A stretch of 64,000 bases of DNA, taken from a bacterium. GTDB taxonomy: Bacteria; Krumholzibacteriota; Krumholzibacteriia; LZORAL124-64-63. The stretch lies in the NCBI GenBank assembly GCA_016719645.1, contig JADJYS010000002.1, positions 248,001-312,000 on the forward strand. The letters are read 5' to 3'. The position numbers and the translations under genes were made by a program. Each line of letters starts with the position of its first letter. Within the stretch, counting starts at the first letter, position 1. Under the pieces are notes generated by a model. That model made no database searches. It saw only the letters and a list, made by a program, of their open reading frames with translations, and was not told the DNA's origin. This document shows, piece after piece, positions 16,374-26,252 of the stretch.

Positions 16374-19300
16374 TTGATCCGTGGGCGGGAAGACGACCGG
16401 CGCCGGGGCCGGGACCGGCGGTCGCCGTGGTCCCGGCCCGCGCTCGTCCTGGTCCTGGCCTGCGCGCTGCTCGGGCCGCCGGCCGCGGCCGCCGCCGGCG
16501 ACCTGATCCTCTGGGGCTTCGACCCCCTGCTCAGGACGACCGAGGACCCCCGGCTGCTGGGAGAGGACCGGCTCGTGCTGCGCGAGCGCATGCTGGCGCT
16601 CGGCTTCGACCCCGTGGGCCCGGACTCCCTGTCGCGCTTCGACCGCCGGCTGCGCCACCTGGCCGACGCCGCGGCGGGCGCCGACTGGAAGCGGCGGGTC
16701 ACGGTCACCGAGTCCTCCGGGCCCCTGGGCATCGAGACCGTCTTCAGCTACCCCGAGTACTTCCTGCTGACGCAGGCGCCCCGCGATCTGCCGGGCGGCT
16801 TCGTCTACTACCCGCCCCGCGACACCGACGCCCCCGAGGTGGAGCTGTTCATCGACGACCACGCCGCGGCCCGGGCGCGCCGCCTGGCCGTGCGCAACCG
16901 CGTCGCCCGCGCGCGGGACCTCGACCTGCGCGCCGGCGCCGGCGCCGGCGGCGCGCAGACCGGGCTGATCAACCTGACGATCCCGATCAAGCTGCCGCGC
17001 ACGCTGGAGAAGATCATCGGCCGCGGCGAGAAGACGAACATCCGCATCTCGGGCCGCGAGCACATCTCGATCGCCGGCGAGTCGACGCTCAGCAACCGCT
17101 TCACCCCGACCGAGCGGCGCCGCAGCCAGAGCCTGTTCCCCTCCCTGGACATGGAGCAGCAGCTGCAGATCAACCTCTCGGGGCAGATCGGCGAGAAGAT
17201 CAAGCTCGAGGTGGACCACAACAGCGAGGGGCTCGGGCCGGAGGCGACCAAGATCCGCCTCACCTTCGAGGGCACCGAGGACGAGATCATCCAGACGATC
17301 GAGACCGGCGACGTGGGCCTGACCCTGCCGGGCAGCCAGCTGCTGGGCTACAGCTCCAACAAGTCGGGCCTGTTCGGGCTGAAGGTGACCGGCCAGTTCG
17401 GCCCCGCCGACTTCACGGTCCTGGCCACCAAGCAGAAGGCCGAGAGCGCCGGCCGCACCTTCAACTCCAGCGGCGGCTCCCAGACCGAGCACGTCATCTA
17501 CGCCTACCAGTACCTGAACAACCGCTTCTTCCGCCTCGACCTGCCGCCCAACGACATCGTGGCGCACGAGCGCCCCGACGTGCCCGGGCGCGACCGGCAG
17601 AACGAGAGCATCGACCTGGGCTCGGTGCAGGTGTTCCTGGCGGTCACCGGCCGCCAGCAGGACGGCGACATCCGCAACATCGTCGCGGTGACCGACACCA
17701 CCGGGCTGTGGTCGGCCGACGCCGTGGCGGCGGCGCTGCCGGGGGGGCGCTACAACGAGCTGTGGCGGCCGGTCAACTTCGAGATCATCCGCGACCAGAA
17801 CGACGAGCTGGTCGCGATCGACCTGCTGCGCGAGTACGGCTTCTACGACGTGCTGGCGGTCATCTACGAGGTGGTCCTGCCGGACGGCTCGCGGCGGCGC
17901 GTCGGCGACAAGCCGGGCGTCGACGAGGCGAACCGCGTGGAGTACCAGGGCGAGCTCTACTACCGCATGAAGCTGCTGAAGCCCCAGAATCCGGAGCCCT
18001 ACACCTGGCAGTACGTCCTGCGCAACATCTACCCGCTGGGGGGGGCCAACATCGACGCCGCCAGCTTCGACCTGCGGCTCGAGACCACGTCGCAGACCAA
18101 CTACCCCGAGCAGGACCTGGACAACACCGGCGCCGGCAGCGGCCTGAAGTGGATCCGCATCTTCGGCCTCGACCGCGAGACCCCGCAGGGCGCCGCGGGG
18201 CACGACGACCGGGTCGACGCCCACGACCCCTACCTCTTCGACCTCACGCGCGGCCTGCTCAAGTTCCCGCTCGACTTCCCGGAGCCGTTCAACGCCGCGC
18301 CGGAGGTCTACGCGGCCTTCGCCGACTCCTCGGCGTACGACCCGGCGACGACGCTGCTGCGAACCATCCCGGAGATCTACAGCACCGACATCACCCCGCA
18401 GCAGATGACCCAGTACACCCGGTACCGCTTCGTGGCCACCCACGCCGCGGCCTCCAGCAGCTTCAACCTCGGCGCCTCGAACATCGAGGAGGGCTCCGAG
18501 ACCGTGACGCTGGACGGCCGCACGCTGGTGCGGGACACCGACTACGTCATCGACTACTCCTTCGGCGAGGTCACGCTCAAGGGCGAGGCCGCCGCCAACA
18601 TGACGGCGGACTCCCGCATCGCCGTCGACTACCAGTTCGCCCCCTTCGTCGGCGGCGGCAACAGCAGCCTGATGGGCTTCAACCTGGGCCTGGACGTCGG
18701 GCGCGAGGGGCGCTTCGCCACGACCTGGCTCTACGAGAGCAACGCGGTGGTGGGGCACAAGGCGAAGCTGGGCGAGGAGCCCAGCCGCACGCTCGTCGGC
18801 AACCTCAACGGCCAGGTCACGGTGCGCCCGGGGTTCCTGACCGGCTTCGCCAACCTGCTGAGCCGGCACGACTCCGACCGCGAGAGCAACGTGCGCCTGA
18901 CCGGCGAGCTGGCCCTGAGCGTGCCGAACCCCAACACCTTCAACGAGGTCTACGTCGAGGACTACGAGGGGGTCGACTCCTCGGACCTGCTGCCGGTCAG
19001 CCGCCTGGCCTGGAGCGCCGCCAGCGCCCCGGCTCACGGCGAGGGCCTGGACCTGCCGCCCGGGGACCCGCGCGCCTACCTGGTCGGCCGCGACTTCTCG
19101 CCGCAGCGGCGCCTGGACACGCGCTGGTTCCTGCCCCGCAACATCACCCAGCGCCGCTACCTCAACCCCGAGCTGCGCGAGCAGGAGGCCCGCGAGTCGC
19201 AGCAGGTGCTCCAGATCCACCTCGCGACCGGCGGCGAGGAGTGGACGCCGGAGCACTGGGGCGGCATCACGCACGGGCTCGGCCGCAACGGCGTCGACCT

Positions 19301-22300
19301 GACCAAGGCCCAGTTCCTCGAGTTCTGGGTCAACGACTTCCGGCACGAGGCCCTCGGCACGCCGCCGGCCGGCACGCTGCACTTCGACTTCGGGTACATC
19401 AGCGAGGACGGCTACTGGCCCGTGGGCGCGGGCGGCGCGCTCGAGACGGGCACCTACCAGCGCGAGGACGGCGTGCTGGGCGACACCCCGGACGGCATCT
19501 GGGAGATCCGCGAGGACGTCGGGCTCGGCAACGACGCCGTGCGCGACCGCTTCAGCGCCGACTACGGCACCGACGCCGAGCCCTACCCGGGGATCAACGG
19601 CACGGCCGGCAACAACCGCGAGGACAGCGAGGACCTCGACGGCGACTCCCTCTTCGACGACAAGGACGGCTACTTCACGATCAGCGTGGACCTGGCCGAC
19701 TCGGCCATGGTCGACGTCCTGCGCGACTTCCCGACCTCGGAGGTGTCGGAGAACCTCGAGCAGCGGCTCGCCTGGCGCAAGTACCGCATCCGCCTGGGCG
19801 ACCGGCTGCCGGTGGTGCCGCCCGGGGGCATCACGCCGCAGCTGGCCACCGCGACCCACCTGCGCATCTGGTTCGAGGACCGCGACCCGGCCGCGGGCGA
19901 GACCGTGCGCGACCTCCAGCTGACCGAGATCAAGCTGCTCGGGACGCGCTGGGAGCGGGAGGGCGTGCGGCGCGTGCCGTCGGCCGCCGCCCCCGACGAG
20001 CTGCTGCTGACCCCGGCCGACCTGGCGGCGGGGGAGGAGTTCTTCCTCGGCGAGGTGAACAACAAGGAGAACCCGGACTACATCCCCCCCTTCGCGCTGC
20101 GCATCGAGAACCAGGTGCAGGAGAAGGAGACCTCGCTGGTGCTCGACTACCAGAACCTCCAGCGCCAGCACCTGGTCCGCGCCAGCCGGCTGATCTCGCC
20201 CCAGGGCGAGGACTTCACGCGCTACGAGCGCCTGCTCTGGTACGTCTTCAACCCGGACCCCGACCAGGCCGACATGGAGGTCTTCTACCGGGTCGGCGCC
20301 GACACGCTCAACTTCTACGAGATCAGCTACCGCTTCGACGAGAGCGACGGCGCCCGCAGCGGCTGGCAGGCCCTGAGCCTCGACCTCGCCGAGCTCAGCA
20401 ACGCCAAGCTCGACCCGCCGGACCCGGTCTCGGGCTGGATCGTCACGCGCGTGCGCGACTCGGAGGTCGACCGCGACTACCGGGTCCGCGTCGTCGGCTC
20501 GCCCGACCTGCGCCGCGTCAAGCGCTTCTACCTGGGCGTGCGCAACACCGACCGCAGCGCCGGGGCCAGCGGCTACTTCTACTTCAACGACGTCCGCCTG
20601 CAGTCGGTCCGGCGGGAGACGGGCTTCGCCGAGCGCGTCGCCATGAGCGTGAACATGGCCGACGTCATCAAGACCGACTTCGACTGGTCGCGGCGGGACG
20701 CCGAGTTCCACGGGCTGAGCAGCGACGCCGGCCAGGGCTACACCAACGAGGACTGGAACCTCACCTCGAGCTTCCGCATCGACGATTTCGTGCCGCTGCT
20801 CGGCTTCCGCGTGCCGGTGAGCCTCGGCCGCCAGCAGGGCGTCCGCCGCCCGAAGTACGTCACCAACAGCGACATCGAGATCATCGACGAGTCGCTGCGC
20901 GACCGGGAGTCGTCGCGCAACGAGCGCGAGAGCTTCTCGGTGCGCCTGACGCGGGCGCCTTCGGTCCACCCCCTGCTGCGCTACCTCGTCGATCCCTGGA
21001 CCGTCGGCCTCAGCGGCTCGCGCACGGGCGACGACACGCCGCTGTCCATCCAGCGGGGCAAGAACCTGCAGGGCTCGCTCACCTACGACCTGCGGATCGG
21101 CGGCGACCGCAAGCTCGAGATCATCCCGCTGCTCGGCCGCGTCCCGCTGCTGCGGGGCGTGGGGCTGCTGCCCTCGAAGCTCACCTTCAGCGGCAACTAC
21201 TCCGCGACCGAGCGCCGCACCCGGAACTTCAGCGTGCTGACCGGGATCTTCGAGGCGAGGCCGACGCAGAAGACGCGCACCGGCGGGCTCACCGGCTCCT
21301 TCTCCTACAAGCCGCTGCCGGTGGTCGACCTGGACTTCACGGCCCGCTCCGAGCGCGACCCGCTGCGCCCGCGCGAGGTCCTGGGCTTCAACCTCGGCCA
21401 GGAGAACATCTACTCCCAGCAGGTCCAGCTGCGCTTCCAGCCGCCGCAGCGGCTGGATCTGCCGGCGGCCTGGTGGGCGCGGCCGCTGGACCTCGCCCTG
21501 CGCGCGACGCGCGCCGTGCGCCCGACGCTGAACTTCAACGGCTCGTTCAGCGACAACCACTCGCCGGCGGTGCGCCAGGCCGGCGACCCCCCGGGGATCC
21601 GCAACATCCAGAACAGCGGCGACTGGACGGTGCGCCTGTCCCTGCCCGTCGACGGCCTGGTCAACAGCCTGGCCCCCCGCCGCTCCACCCTCTCGCGGGA
21701 CGAGCAGGGCGCCCGCCTGCGGCAGCAGGCCGAACAGGCCCGGCGCCGGCAGGGCGAGGCCGGGATGGGCGAGGCCGGGCTGGGCGAGGCCGGGACGGGT
21801 GCGGCCGGCGCGGCCGGCGAAGCCGGCGCCGGGGCCGCCGATGGCGGGACCGGCGCGGCGGCCGCGACGCCGGTGCAGGACCCGCGGCTCGACGACCCGA
21901 ACCTCACGGACGAGGAGCGCCGCGCGATCCAGGACGAGGCGCTGCTGCGCCAGGCGGAGCAGGACGCGCGGGACGAACAGGAGCGGCGCGAGCGCCGCGA
22001 GCGGGCGCGGGCCGCCGCCGACACCACGACGGTCGCGGCCGTCGCCGACACGGCCGCCGCGGCGCCCGCCGCAGGCCGCCGCTGGCGGGTGCCGAACCCG
22101 CTGCCCCGGCTGCTGGAGGTCCTGCGCGAGACGCAGCCGGTCCAGGTCAACTACTCGCACAAGAAGCAGGCGAGCTACGGCCGCTTCACCGGCAACACCC
22201 CGTTCTGGTACCGGGTCGGCTTCTACAACGACTACGCGGCCGCCGAGTCGCTCTACGTGAGCCACGGGCTCAGCGACCAGACCGCGCTGACGCTGTCGAC

Positions 22301-23024
22301 CAGCACCAAGCTGGGCCGCATGGCCTCGCTCGACGTCAACTACGCGCGCACGGTCAGCGAGTCCGAGCAGGCCGGCCTGCTGACGGAGTCCTACAACCGG
22401 GACTGGCCGGACCTGCGCTTCTCCCTGACGGGGCTCGAGCGCCTCGGCCTGCTCGGCGGTGGCGACGCGGACGGCCTGCTGCGTTCGGCGAACCTGCAGA
22501 TCAACTACAAGTTCACCCGCAACATCCCGAACTTCACGGCGACGCAGTACAATCCCCGCGAGTCGACCCAGATCACGCCCCGCCTGAACTTCACGTTCCA
22601 GAACGGGATGTCGGCCAGCCTCAACGTCGGCAGCAGCGAGGACCGGTCCGAGCAGAACGGCAGCCTGAGCTCGACCAACCGCTTCAACGTCAACCTGCAG
22701 CTGCGGCACCAGTTCCGGGCCGAGAAGCTGCTCTCGCGGCTCGGCCTCTACAAGCCGGGCGCGCAGCCCAACATCAACATGGACATCGACGTGAGCATGA
22801 CGCGCGACAACACCGACCGCTGGTTCGCGGGCACCGACCGCGAGGGCGAGCCCGACCAGAACACCGGCACCGCCAGGTGGAGCTTCAACCCCCGCTTCAG
22901 CTACCAGCTCAGCCGCAACCTCTCGGGCGCGCTGCGGTTCATCTACTCGCGCGACGCGGTCAAGGAGACCGACCTGGTGACGCAGCGCTTCGGCCTGGGA
23001 TTGGAGGCGACCTTTGTCTTCTAG
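16374..23024 (+). CDS. sprA: SprA-family outer-membrane translocon of type IX secretion
   Basis: A 2216-residue protein, close in size to known SprA/Sov (~2400). TTG 16374 is chosen because of the strong GGAGG upstream and the Sec signal peptide that follows (hydrophobic ~22-42, then AAAAAGDLI). SprA_N-type segments are recognisable: LDMEQQLQINLSGQIGEKIK (~residue 257) and LPGSQLLGYSSNKSGLFGLK (~318). Dense amphipathic beta-strands run to the C-terminus, which ends in aromatic EATFVF, as expected for an outer-membrane barrel. SprA is the giant barrel through which T9SS cargo leaves the cell. An Ala/Gly/Glu-rich low-complexity insert lies at ~1780-1900. No other T9SS gene (gldKLMN, porV, sprE) is recognised in the window. 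The next gene overlaps by 11 bp. Confidence 0.85.
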   Translation: MIRGREDDRRRGRDRRSPWSRPALVLVLACALLGPPAAAAAGDLILWGFDPLLRTTEDPRLLGEDRLVLRERMLALGFDPVGPDSLSRFDRRLRHLADAAAGADWKRRVTVTESSGPLGIETVFSYPEYFLLTQAPRDLPGGFVYYPPRDTDAPEVELFIDDHAAARARRLAVRNRVARARDLDLRAGAGAGGAQTGLINLTIPIKLPRTLEKIIGRGEKTNIRISGREHISIAGESTLSNRFTPTERRRSQSLFPSLDMEQQLQINLSGQIGEKIKLEVDHNSEGLGPEATKIRLTFEGTEDEIIQTIETGDVGLTLPGSQLLGYSSNKSGLFGLKVTGQFGPADFTVLATKQKAESAGRTFNSSGGSQTEHVIYAYQYLNNRFFRLDLPPNDIVAHERPDVPGRDRQNESIDLGSVQVFLAVTGRQQDGDIRNIVAVTDTTGLWSADAVAAALPGGRYNELWRPVNFEIIRDQNDELVAIDLLREYGFYDVLAVIYEVVLPDGSRRRVGDKPGVDEANRVEYQGELYYRMKLLKPQNPEPYTWQYVLRNIYPLGGANIDAASFDLRLETTSQTNYPEQDLDNTGAGSGLKWIRIFGLDRETPQGAAGHDDRVDAHDPYLFDLTRGLLKFPLDFPEPFNAAPEVYAAFADSSAYDPATTLLRTIPEIYSTDITPQQMTQYTRYRFVATHAAASSSFNLGASNIEEGSETVTLDGRTLVRDTDYVIDYSFGEVTLKGEAAANMTADSRIAVDYQFAPFVGGGNSSLMGFNLGLDVGREGRFATTWLYESNAVVGHKAKLGEEPSRTLVGNLNGQVTVRPGFLTGFANLLSRHDSDRESNVRLTGELALSVPNPNTFNEVYVEDYEGVDSSDLLPVSRLAWSAASAPAHGEGLDLPPGDPRAYLVGRDFSPQRRLDTRWFLPRNITQRRYLNPELREQEARESQQVLQIHLATGGEEWTPEHWGGITHGLGRNGVDLTKAQFLEFWVNDFRHEALGTPPAGTLHFDFGYISEDGYWPVGAGGALETGTYQREDGVLGDTPDGIWEIREDVGLGNDAVRDRFSADYGTDAEPYPGINGTAGNNREDSEDLDGDSLFDDKDGYFTISVDLADSAMVDVLRDFPTSEVSENLEQRLAWRKYRIRLGDRLPVVPPGGITPQLATATHLRIWFEDRDPAAGETVRDLQLTEIKLLGTRWEREGVRRVPSAAAPDELLLTPADLAAGEEFFLGEVNNKENPDYIPPFALRIENQVQEKETSLVLDYQNLQRQHLVRASRLISPQGEDFTRYERLLWYVFNPDPDQADMEVFYRVGADTLNFYEISYRFDESDGARSGWQALSLDLAELSNAKLDPPDPVSGWIVTRVRDSEVDRDYRVRVVGSPDLRRVKRFYLGVRNTDRSAGASGYFYFNDVRLQSVRRETGFAERVAMSVNMADVIKTDFDWSRRDAEFHGLSSDAGQGYTNEDWNLTSSFRIDDFVPLLGFRVPVSLGRQQGVRRPKYVTNSDIEIIDESLRDRESSRNERESFSVRLTRAPSVHPLLRYLVDPWTVGLSGSRTGDDTPLSIQRGKNLQGSLTYDLRIGGDRKLEIIPLLGRVPLLRGVGLLPSKLTFSGNYSATERRTRNFSVLTGIFEARPTQKTRTGGLTGSFSYKPLPVVDLDFTARSERDPLRPREVLGFNLGQENIYSQQVQLRFQPPQRLDLPAAWWARPLDLALRATRAVRPTLNFNGSFSDNHSPAVRQAGDPPGIRNIQNSGDWTVRLSLPVDGLVNSLAPRRSTLSRDEQGARLRQQAEQARRRQGEAGMGEAGLGEAGTGAAGAAGEAGAGAADGGTGAAAATPVQDPRLDDPNLTDEERRAIQDEALLRQAEQDARDEQERRERRERARAAADTTTVAAVADTAAAAPAAGRRWRVPNPLPRLLEVLRETQPVQVNYSHKKQASYGRFTGNTPFWYRVGFYNDYAAAESLYVSHGLSDQTALTLSTSTKLGRMASLDVNYARTVSESEQAGLLTESYNRDWPDLRFSLTGLERLGLLGGGDADGLLRSANLQINYKFTRNIPNFTATQYNPRESTQITPRLNFTFQNGMSASLNVGSSEDRSEQNGSLSSTNRFNVNLQLRHQFRAEKLLSRLGLYKPGAQPNINMDIDVSMTRDNTDRWFAGTDREGEPDQNTGTARWSFNPRFSYQLSRNLSGALRFIYSRDAVKETDLVTQRFGLGLEATFVF
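21752..21811 (+). repeat. 15-bp tandem repeat inside sprA
   Basis: Four in-frame copies of a 15-bp unit GGGCGAGGCCGGGNN (copies at 21752, 21767, 21782 and a diverged one at 21797). They encode the pentapeptides GEAGM, GEAGL, GEAGT and GAAGA. The repeat begins the Ala/Gly/Glu-rich linker of SprA. Its multiple-of-three unit allows copy-number change without breaking the frame. Confidence 0.85.
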
Positions 23025-23973
23025 CAACCGGCCGCGTCGCCGGCTGCCGGCGACGGTCGCCGCGCTGGCCCTGGCCGCGACGGCGCTGACGGCGGGCCTG
23101 GCGCCCGCGGCCCGCGCGGACGGGTTCGACGGCGCGCGGGCGATGACCTGGCTCGAGCGCCAGTGCGCCCTGGGCCCGCGCATCCCGGGCACGCCCGGCC
23201 ACGCCGCCCTGCAGGCGCAGATCGTCGATCACGCCCGTTCCCTGGGGCTGGCCGTCCACCACCTGCCCTTCTCGCGCCCCCACCCCTACGAGGAGCGGAC
23301 GCTGGCGCTGACCAACCTGGTGATCCTGGCGGGGCGCGGTTCCGGCCCCCGCCTCTGGGTCGGCGCCCACTACGACAGCCGCCCGGTCTGCGACCGCGAC
23401 CCGGATCCCGCCCGCCGGGCCCAGCCGCTGACCGGGGCCAACGACGGCGCCAGCGGCACGGCGGTCCTGCTGCACCTGGCGGAACTGATGGCGGCCGAGC
23501 CGCCCCCGCGACCGGTGGCGCTGGTCTTCTTCGACGGCGAGGACCTCGGGCGCGCCGCGGACCTCGACGGCTTCTGCCTGGGCTCGCGCTGGCTGGCCGA
23601 CCACTGGAACGATTTCGGCGCCCCCCTGGCCGGACCGCCGCCGCAGGGGCTGATCCTGCTGGACCTGGTGGGCGACCGCGACCTGTCGATCCCGCAGGAG
23701 GGCTACAGCCTGGCGCTGGCCGGGGAGTGGACCCGCACCGTGTTCGAGCGGGCGGCCTCCCTGGGGCTGCCGGCCTTCGTGCAGGCGCCGGGACCGACGG
23801 TCTTCGACGACCACGTGCCCTTCCTGCGCCGCGGCCTGCCCGCCGTCGACCTGATCGACTTCGACTACCCGGCCTGGCACACCGCCGCCGACGTGCCGGC
23901 GGCCTGCTCGGCCGCGAGCCTCGAGCAGGTCGGCGCCCTGGTCTGGGACCTGATCCGCAACCCGCCGGAGTGA
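23014..23973 (+). CDS. Secreted glutaminyl cyclase-like M28-fold zinc enzyme
   Basis: A 319-residue protein with a Sec signal peptide (hydrophobic ~12-35). TTG start at 23014 follows GGAGG at 23003-23007. Metal-site residues of the M28/glutaminyl-cyclase fold are visible: His119 (GAHYDSRP), Asp144 (GANDGASG), Glu176 (FFDGEDLG) and His289 (AWHTAADV). The glutaminyl cyclase pattern is favoured over aminopeptidase: LLDLVGD where peptidases have an NLDMIG-type motif, plus DDHVPFLRRGLPAVDLIDFD. Such enzymes convert N-terminal Gln of exported proteins to pyroglutamate. The 11-bp overlap with sprA implies co-expression with the secretion pore. An aminopeptidase role cannot be fully excluded. Confidence 0.82.
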   Translation: MSSSNRPRRRLPATVAALALAATALTAGLAPAARADGFDGARAMTWLERQCALGPRIPGTPGHAALQAQIVDHARSLGLAVHHLPFSRPHPYEERTLALTNLVILAGRGSGPRLWVGAHYDSRPVCDRDPDPARRAQPLTGANDGASGTAVLLHLAELMAAEPPPRPVALVFFDGEDLGRAADLDGFCLGSRWLADHWNDFGAPLAGPPPQGLILLDLVGDRDLSIPQEGYSLALAGEWTRTVFERAASLGLPAFVQAPGPTVFDDHVPFLRRGLPAVDLIDFDYPAWHTAADVPAACSAASLEQVGALVWDLIRNPPE

Positions 23974-23978
23974 CCCGC

Positions 23979-24008
23979 CCGGCCCCCGGCGGCGGGGCCG
24001 GTTTTTCC
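23979..24008 (+). terminator. Intrinsic terminator after sprA-cyclase operon
   Basis: CCGGCCCC (23979-23986) pairs perfectly with GGGGCCGG (23994-24001) around a 7-nt loop, followed by TTTTT. This is the clearest T-tract terminator in the window, 6 bp after the cyclase stop. Confidence 0.85.
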
Positions 24009-24038
24009 TTGCCGGGGGGGGCCTCCCGGGTGTATATT
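24009..24038 (+). promoter_or_regulatory. Promoter of the rimP-nusA-infB cluster
   Basis: TTGCCG at 24009-24014, 18-bp spacer, then TGTATATT with TATATT at 24033-24038. The -35 begins where the preceding terminator's T-rich tract ends, so the two operons are separated compactly. Transcription would start near 24045, leaving a ~100-nt leader before rimP. That leader holds a small AGTGG/CCACT hairpin at ~24081-24103, a hairpin type often seen ahead of rimP-nusA operons. Confidence 0.62.
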
Positions 24039-24148
24039 GGCCCCACTTCAGGAGTGTGCCGACCCGGCACGGTTTTTGGAGTGGGCGCAAGTCCACTTCT
24101 TTTCATGTTCGGCCCCCCGTCCGGGGACCGACGGCGGGAGGCGGCGGC

Positions 24149-24703
24149 GTGGACCGTTACGAGCTGGCGGGCCGCGCGGTGGACCTGCTCGCGGCCCCGC
24201 TCGCGGCGCAGGGCTTCGACCTGCTCGACGTGCGCGTCTTCCGCGGCGGCGGGCGGCTGACCCTGCGCGTCTACCTCGACCGCGAAGGCGGCATCGGCGT
24301 GGACGACTGCGCCGAGGCGTCCCGCACGGCGGGCATGCTGGTCGAAGAGGCCGGGATCGTCGCCGACGCCTACGTGATCGAGGTCTCCTCGCCCGGCGTG
24401 CGGCGCCCCCTGCGCACGACCGCGCACTTCGGCGCGGCCGTGGGCCAGGACGTGATCCTCAAGGTCGCCGCCGACGGTCCGCCGCGCACGGTCAAGGGCC
24501 GCCTCGAGGCGGCGGACGAGAGCCGCCTGCAGGTGCGGACGGCCCCCGACCAGGAGCCGCTCGAGATCCCGCGCGGGCGGGTGCGGGAGGCCAGCCTCGA
24601 CCCCGAGTTCGACGCCCAGGCGCTGATCCAGGCGGACCGGCGCCGGCGCAAGGACGAAAAGCAGCAGGCGCGCCAGGCGCGCCGCCAGACGCGCGAACGC
24701 TGA
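24149..24703 (+). CDS. rimP: Ribosome maturation factor RimP
   Basis: A 184-residue RimP, needed for 30S subunit maturation. GTG 24149 is preferred over an in-frame ATG at 24056 because GGGAGG lies just upstream and the product then begins with the normal RimP helix (DRYELAGRAVDLLAAPLAAQ). The N-domain contains LRVYLDREGGIGVDDCAEAS and YVIEVSSPGVRRPLRT, the family's strongest motif. The C-terminal SH3-like domain ends in a basic tail rich in Arg, Gln and Lys. First gene of the canonical rimP-nusA-ylxQ-infB order. Confidence 0.88.
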   Translation: MDRYELAGRAVDLLAAPLAAQGFDLLDVRVFRGGGRLTLRVYLDREGGIGVDDCAEASRTAGMLVEEAGIVADAYVIEVSSPGVRRPLRTTAHFGAAVGQDVILKVAADGPPRTVKGRLEAADESRLQVRTAPDQEPLEIPRGRVREASLDPEFDAQALIQADRRRRKDEKQQARQARRQTRER

Positions 24704-24739
24704 CCCGGCCCGGGCCGGCGCCGCCACAGGAGCAGGAGC

Positions 24740-26252
24740 ATGGACTACAACGTTCTGGACGCCCTCGCGATGATCACGAGGGAGAAGAACTTGGACCGCG
24801 CCGTGGTCATCGAGTCCCTGGTCGCGGGCCTCCAGTCGGCCGCGCGCAAGAAGCTCGGGGCCGAGGCCATCATCGACGCCCGCGTCGACGAGGTGACCGG
24901 CGAGATGACCGTCGAGCAGGTCAAGACCGTCGTCGACGACCTCATGGACGAGGACGCGGAGCTGAACATCGACGAGGCCCGCGAGGAGTTCGGCGACGGC
25001 ATCCAGATCGGCGACCAGGTCCGCTGGGAGCTGCCCCTGGAGGAGTTCGGCCGCAACGCCATCCTGGTGGCCAAGCAGATCCTGGTGCAGAAGGTGCGCG
25101 AGGCCGAGCGCACCCAGATCTTCGACACCTACAAGGACCGCGTCGGCGAGATCATCACCGGCAGCGTGCAGCAGGTCGACCGCGGCAACGTGCTGGTCAA
25201 CCTCGGCCGCGTCGAGGCCCTGCTGCCCTTCCGCGAGCAGATCCGCGGCGAGAAGGCCCACCAGGGCTCGACCATCCGCGCCCTGGTCATCGAGGTCCTC
25301 GACAACGCCAAGGGCCCGCAGATCATCCTCTCGCGCAGCCACCCCAACTTCCTGCGCTCGCTGTTCGAGCAGGAGGTGCCCGAGATCCAGGAGGGCATCG
25401 TCGAGATCAAGGCCGTGGCCCGCGAGCCCGGCTCCCGCTCCAAGATCGCCGTGGTCAGCCACGACGACCGCGTGGACGCCGTCGGCTCCTGCGTCGGCAT
25501 GAAGGGCTCCCGCGTGCAGGCCGTCACCCGCGAGCTGGCGGGCGAGCGCATCGACATCGTGCCCTGGAGCGCCGAGATCTCCCTGCTGATCAGCCGCGCG
25601 CTGAGCCCGGCCGAGGTCAGCAGCATCATCCTGGACGAGGAGAACCGCGAGGCGACCGTCGTGGTCAACGACGACCAGCTCTCGAAGGCCATCGGCAAGG
25701 AGGGCAAGAACGTCCGCCTCGCCGCCAAGCTCACCGAGTGGAAGATCGACCTCGTCGCGGCCCGCGAGTTCCACATCCGCCAGCGCGTGATGCAGGAAGT
25801 CTCGATGGAGCTGGACGAGATGAACGGCATCACCGAGAAGCTGGCCGCCGCGCTGCGCGGCGCCGGCATCGACACCATCGAGGCGCTGGCCGAGGCCGGC
25901 TACGACGACCTCGTGGCCATCCCGGGCATCGGGCCCAAGACGGCCGAGTCGCTGCAGCAGACGGCCTTCGCCACCCTCGACGAGCTGGACCGCATCATCG
26001 ACTCGACCGTGGCCGAGGAGCTGGCCAAGGCCGAGGCGGAGGAGAAGCCGCTCTTCGACGAGAGCCTGTTCGAGGCTCCGGCCGCGGCCGCGGCCGACGG
26101 CGAGCCCGGCGAACCGGTCCAGCCGGCCTCGGCCGAGGACGTCGAGGTCACCGTCGATCCGTTCGCGGACTTCGACACGCGGCTGAACGAGCTGCCGGCC
26201 CGACGAGCCGGCGCCCGAGGAGCCGGCGCAGGAACGGGACGGGGACTCGTGA
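24740..26252 (+). CDS. nusA: Transcription termination/antitermination factor NusA (frame break in tail)
   Basis: About 503 residues. The N-terminal RNAP-binding domain (1-~130) is followed by S1 (GEIITGSVQQVDRGNVLVNL), KH1 (DAVGSCVGMKGSRVQAVTRE) and KH2 (LSKAIGKEGKNVRLAAKL). A C-terminal helix-hairpin-helix (AIPGIGPKTAESL) and an acidic tail come last. Read literally, the frame runs on into the next gene, but from 26202 the +1 frame gives an acidic tail (DEPAPEEPAQERDGDS) ending at TGA 26250-26252. That TGA overlaps the ylxQ GTG by GTGA, like other junctions here. One extra C in GCCCG near 26198-26201 would explain it. NusA modulates pausing and termination. Confidence 0.93.

Noticed and set aside
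13712..16732. A single 1006-residue - strand frame covering lptG and upstream sequence
   Set aside because: The first ~650 residues are shadow of lptF in another frame. LptG begins at 14785, where helices and the TGATG junction start.
16149..23192. A 2347-residue - strand open frame opposite sprA
   Set aside because: Antisense shadow of a GC-rich gene: repetitive Val/Gly/Arg/His composition, no start signal and no domain. Similar long antisense frames opposite other genes were dismissed for the same reason.
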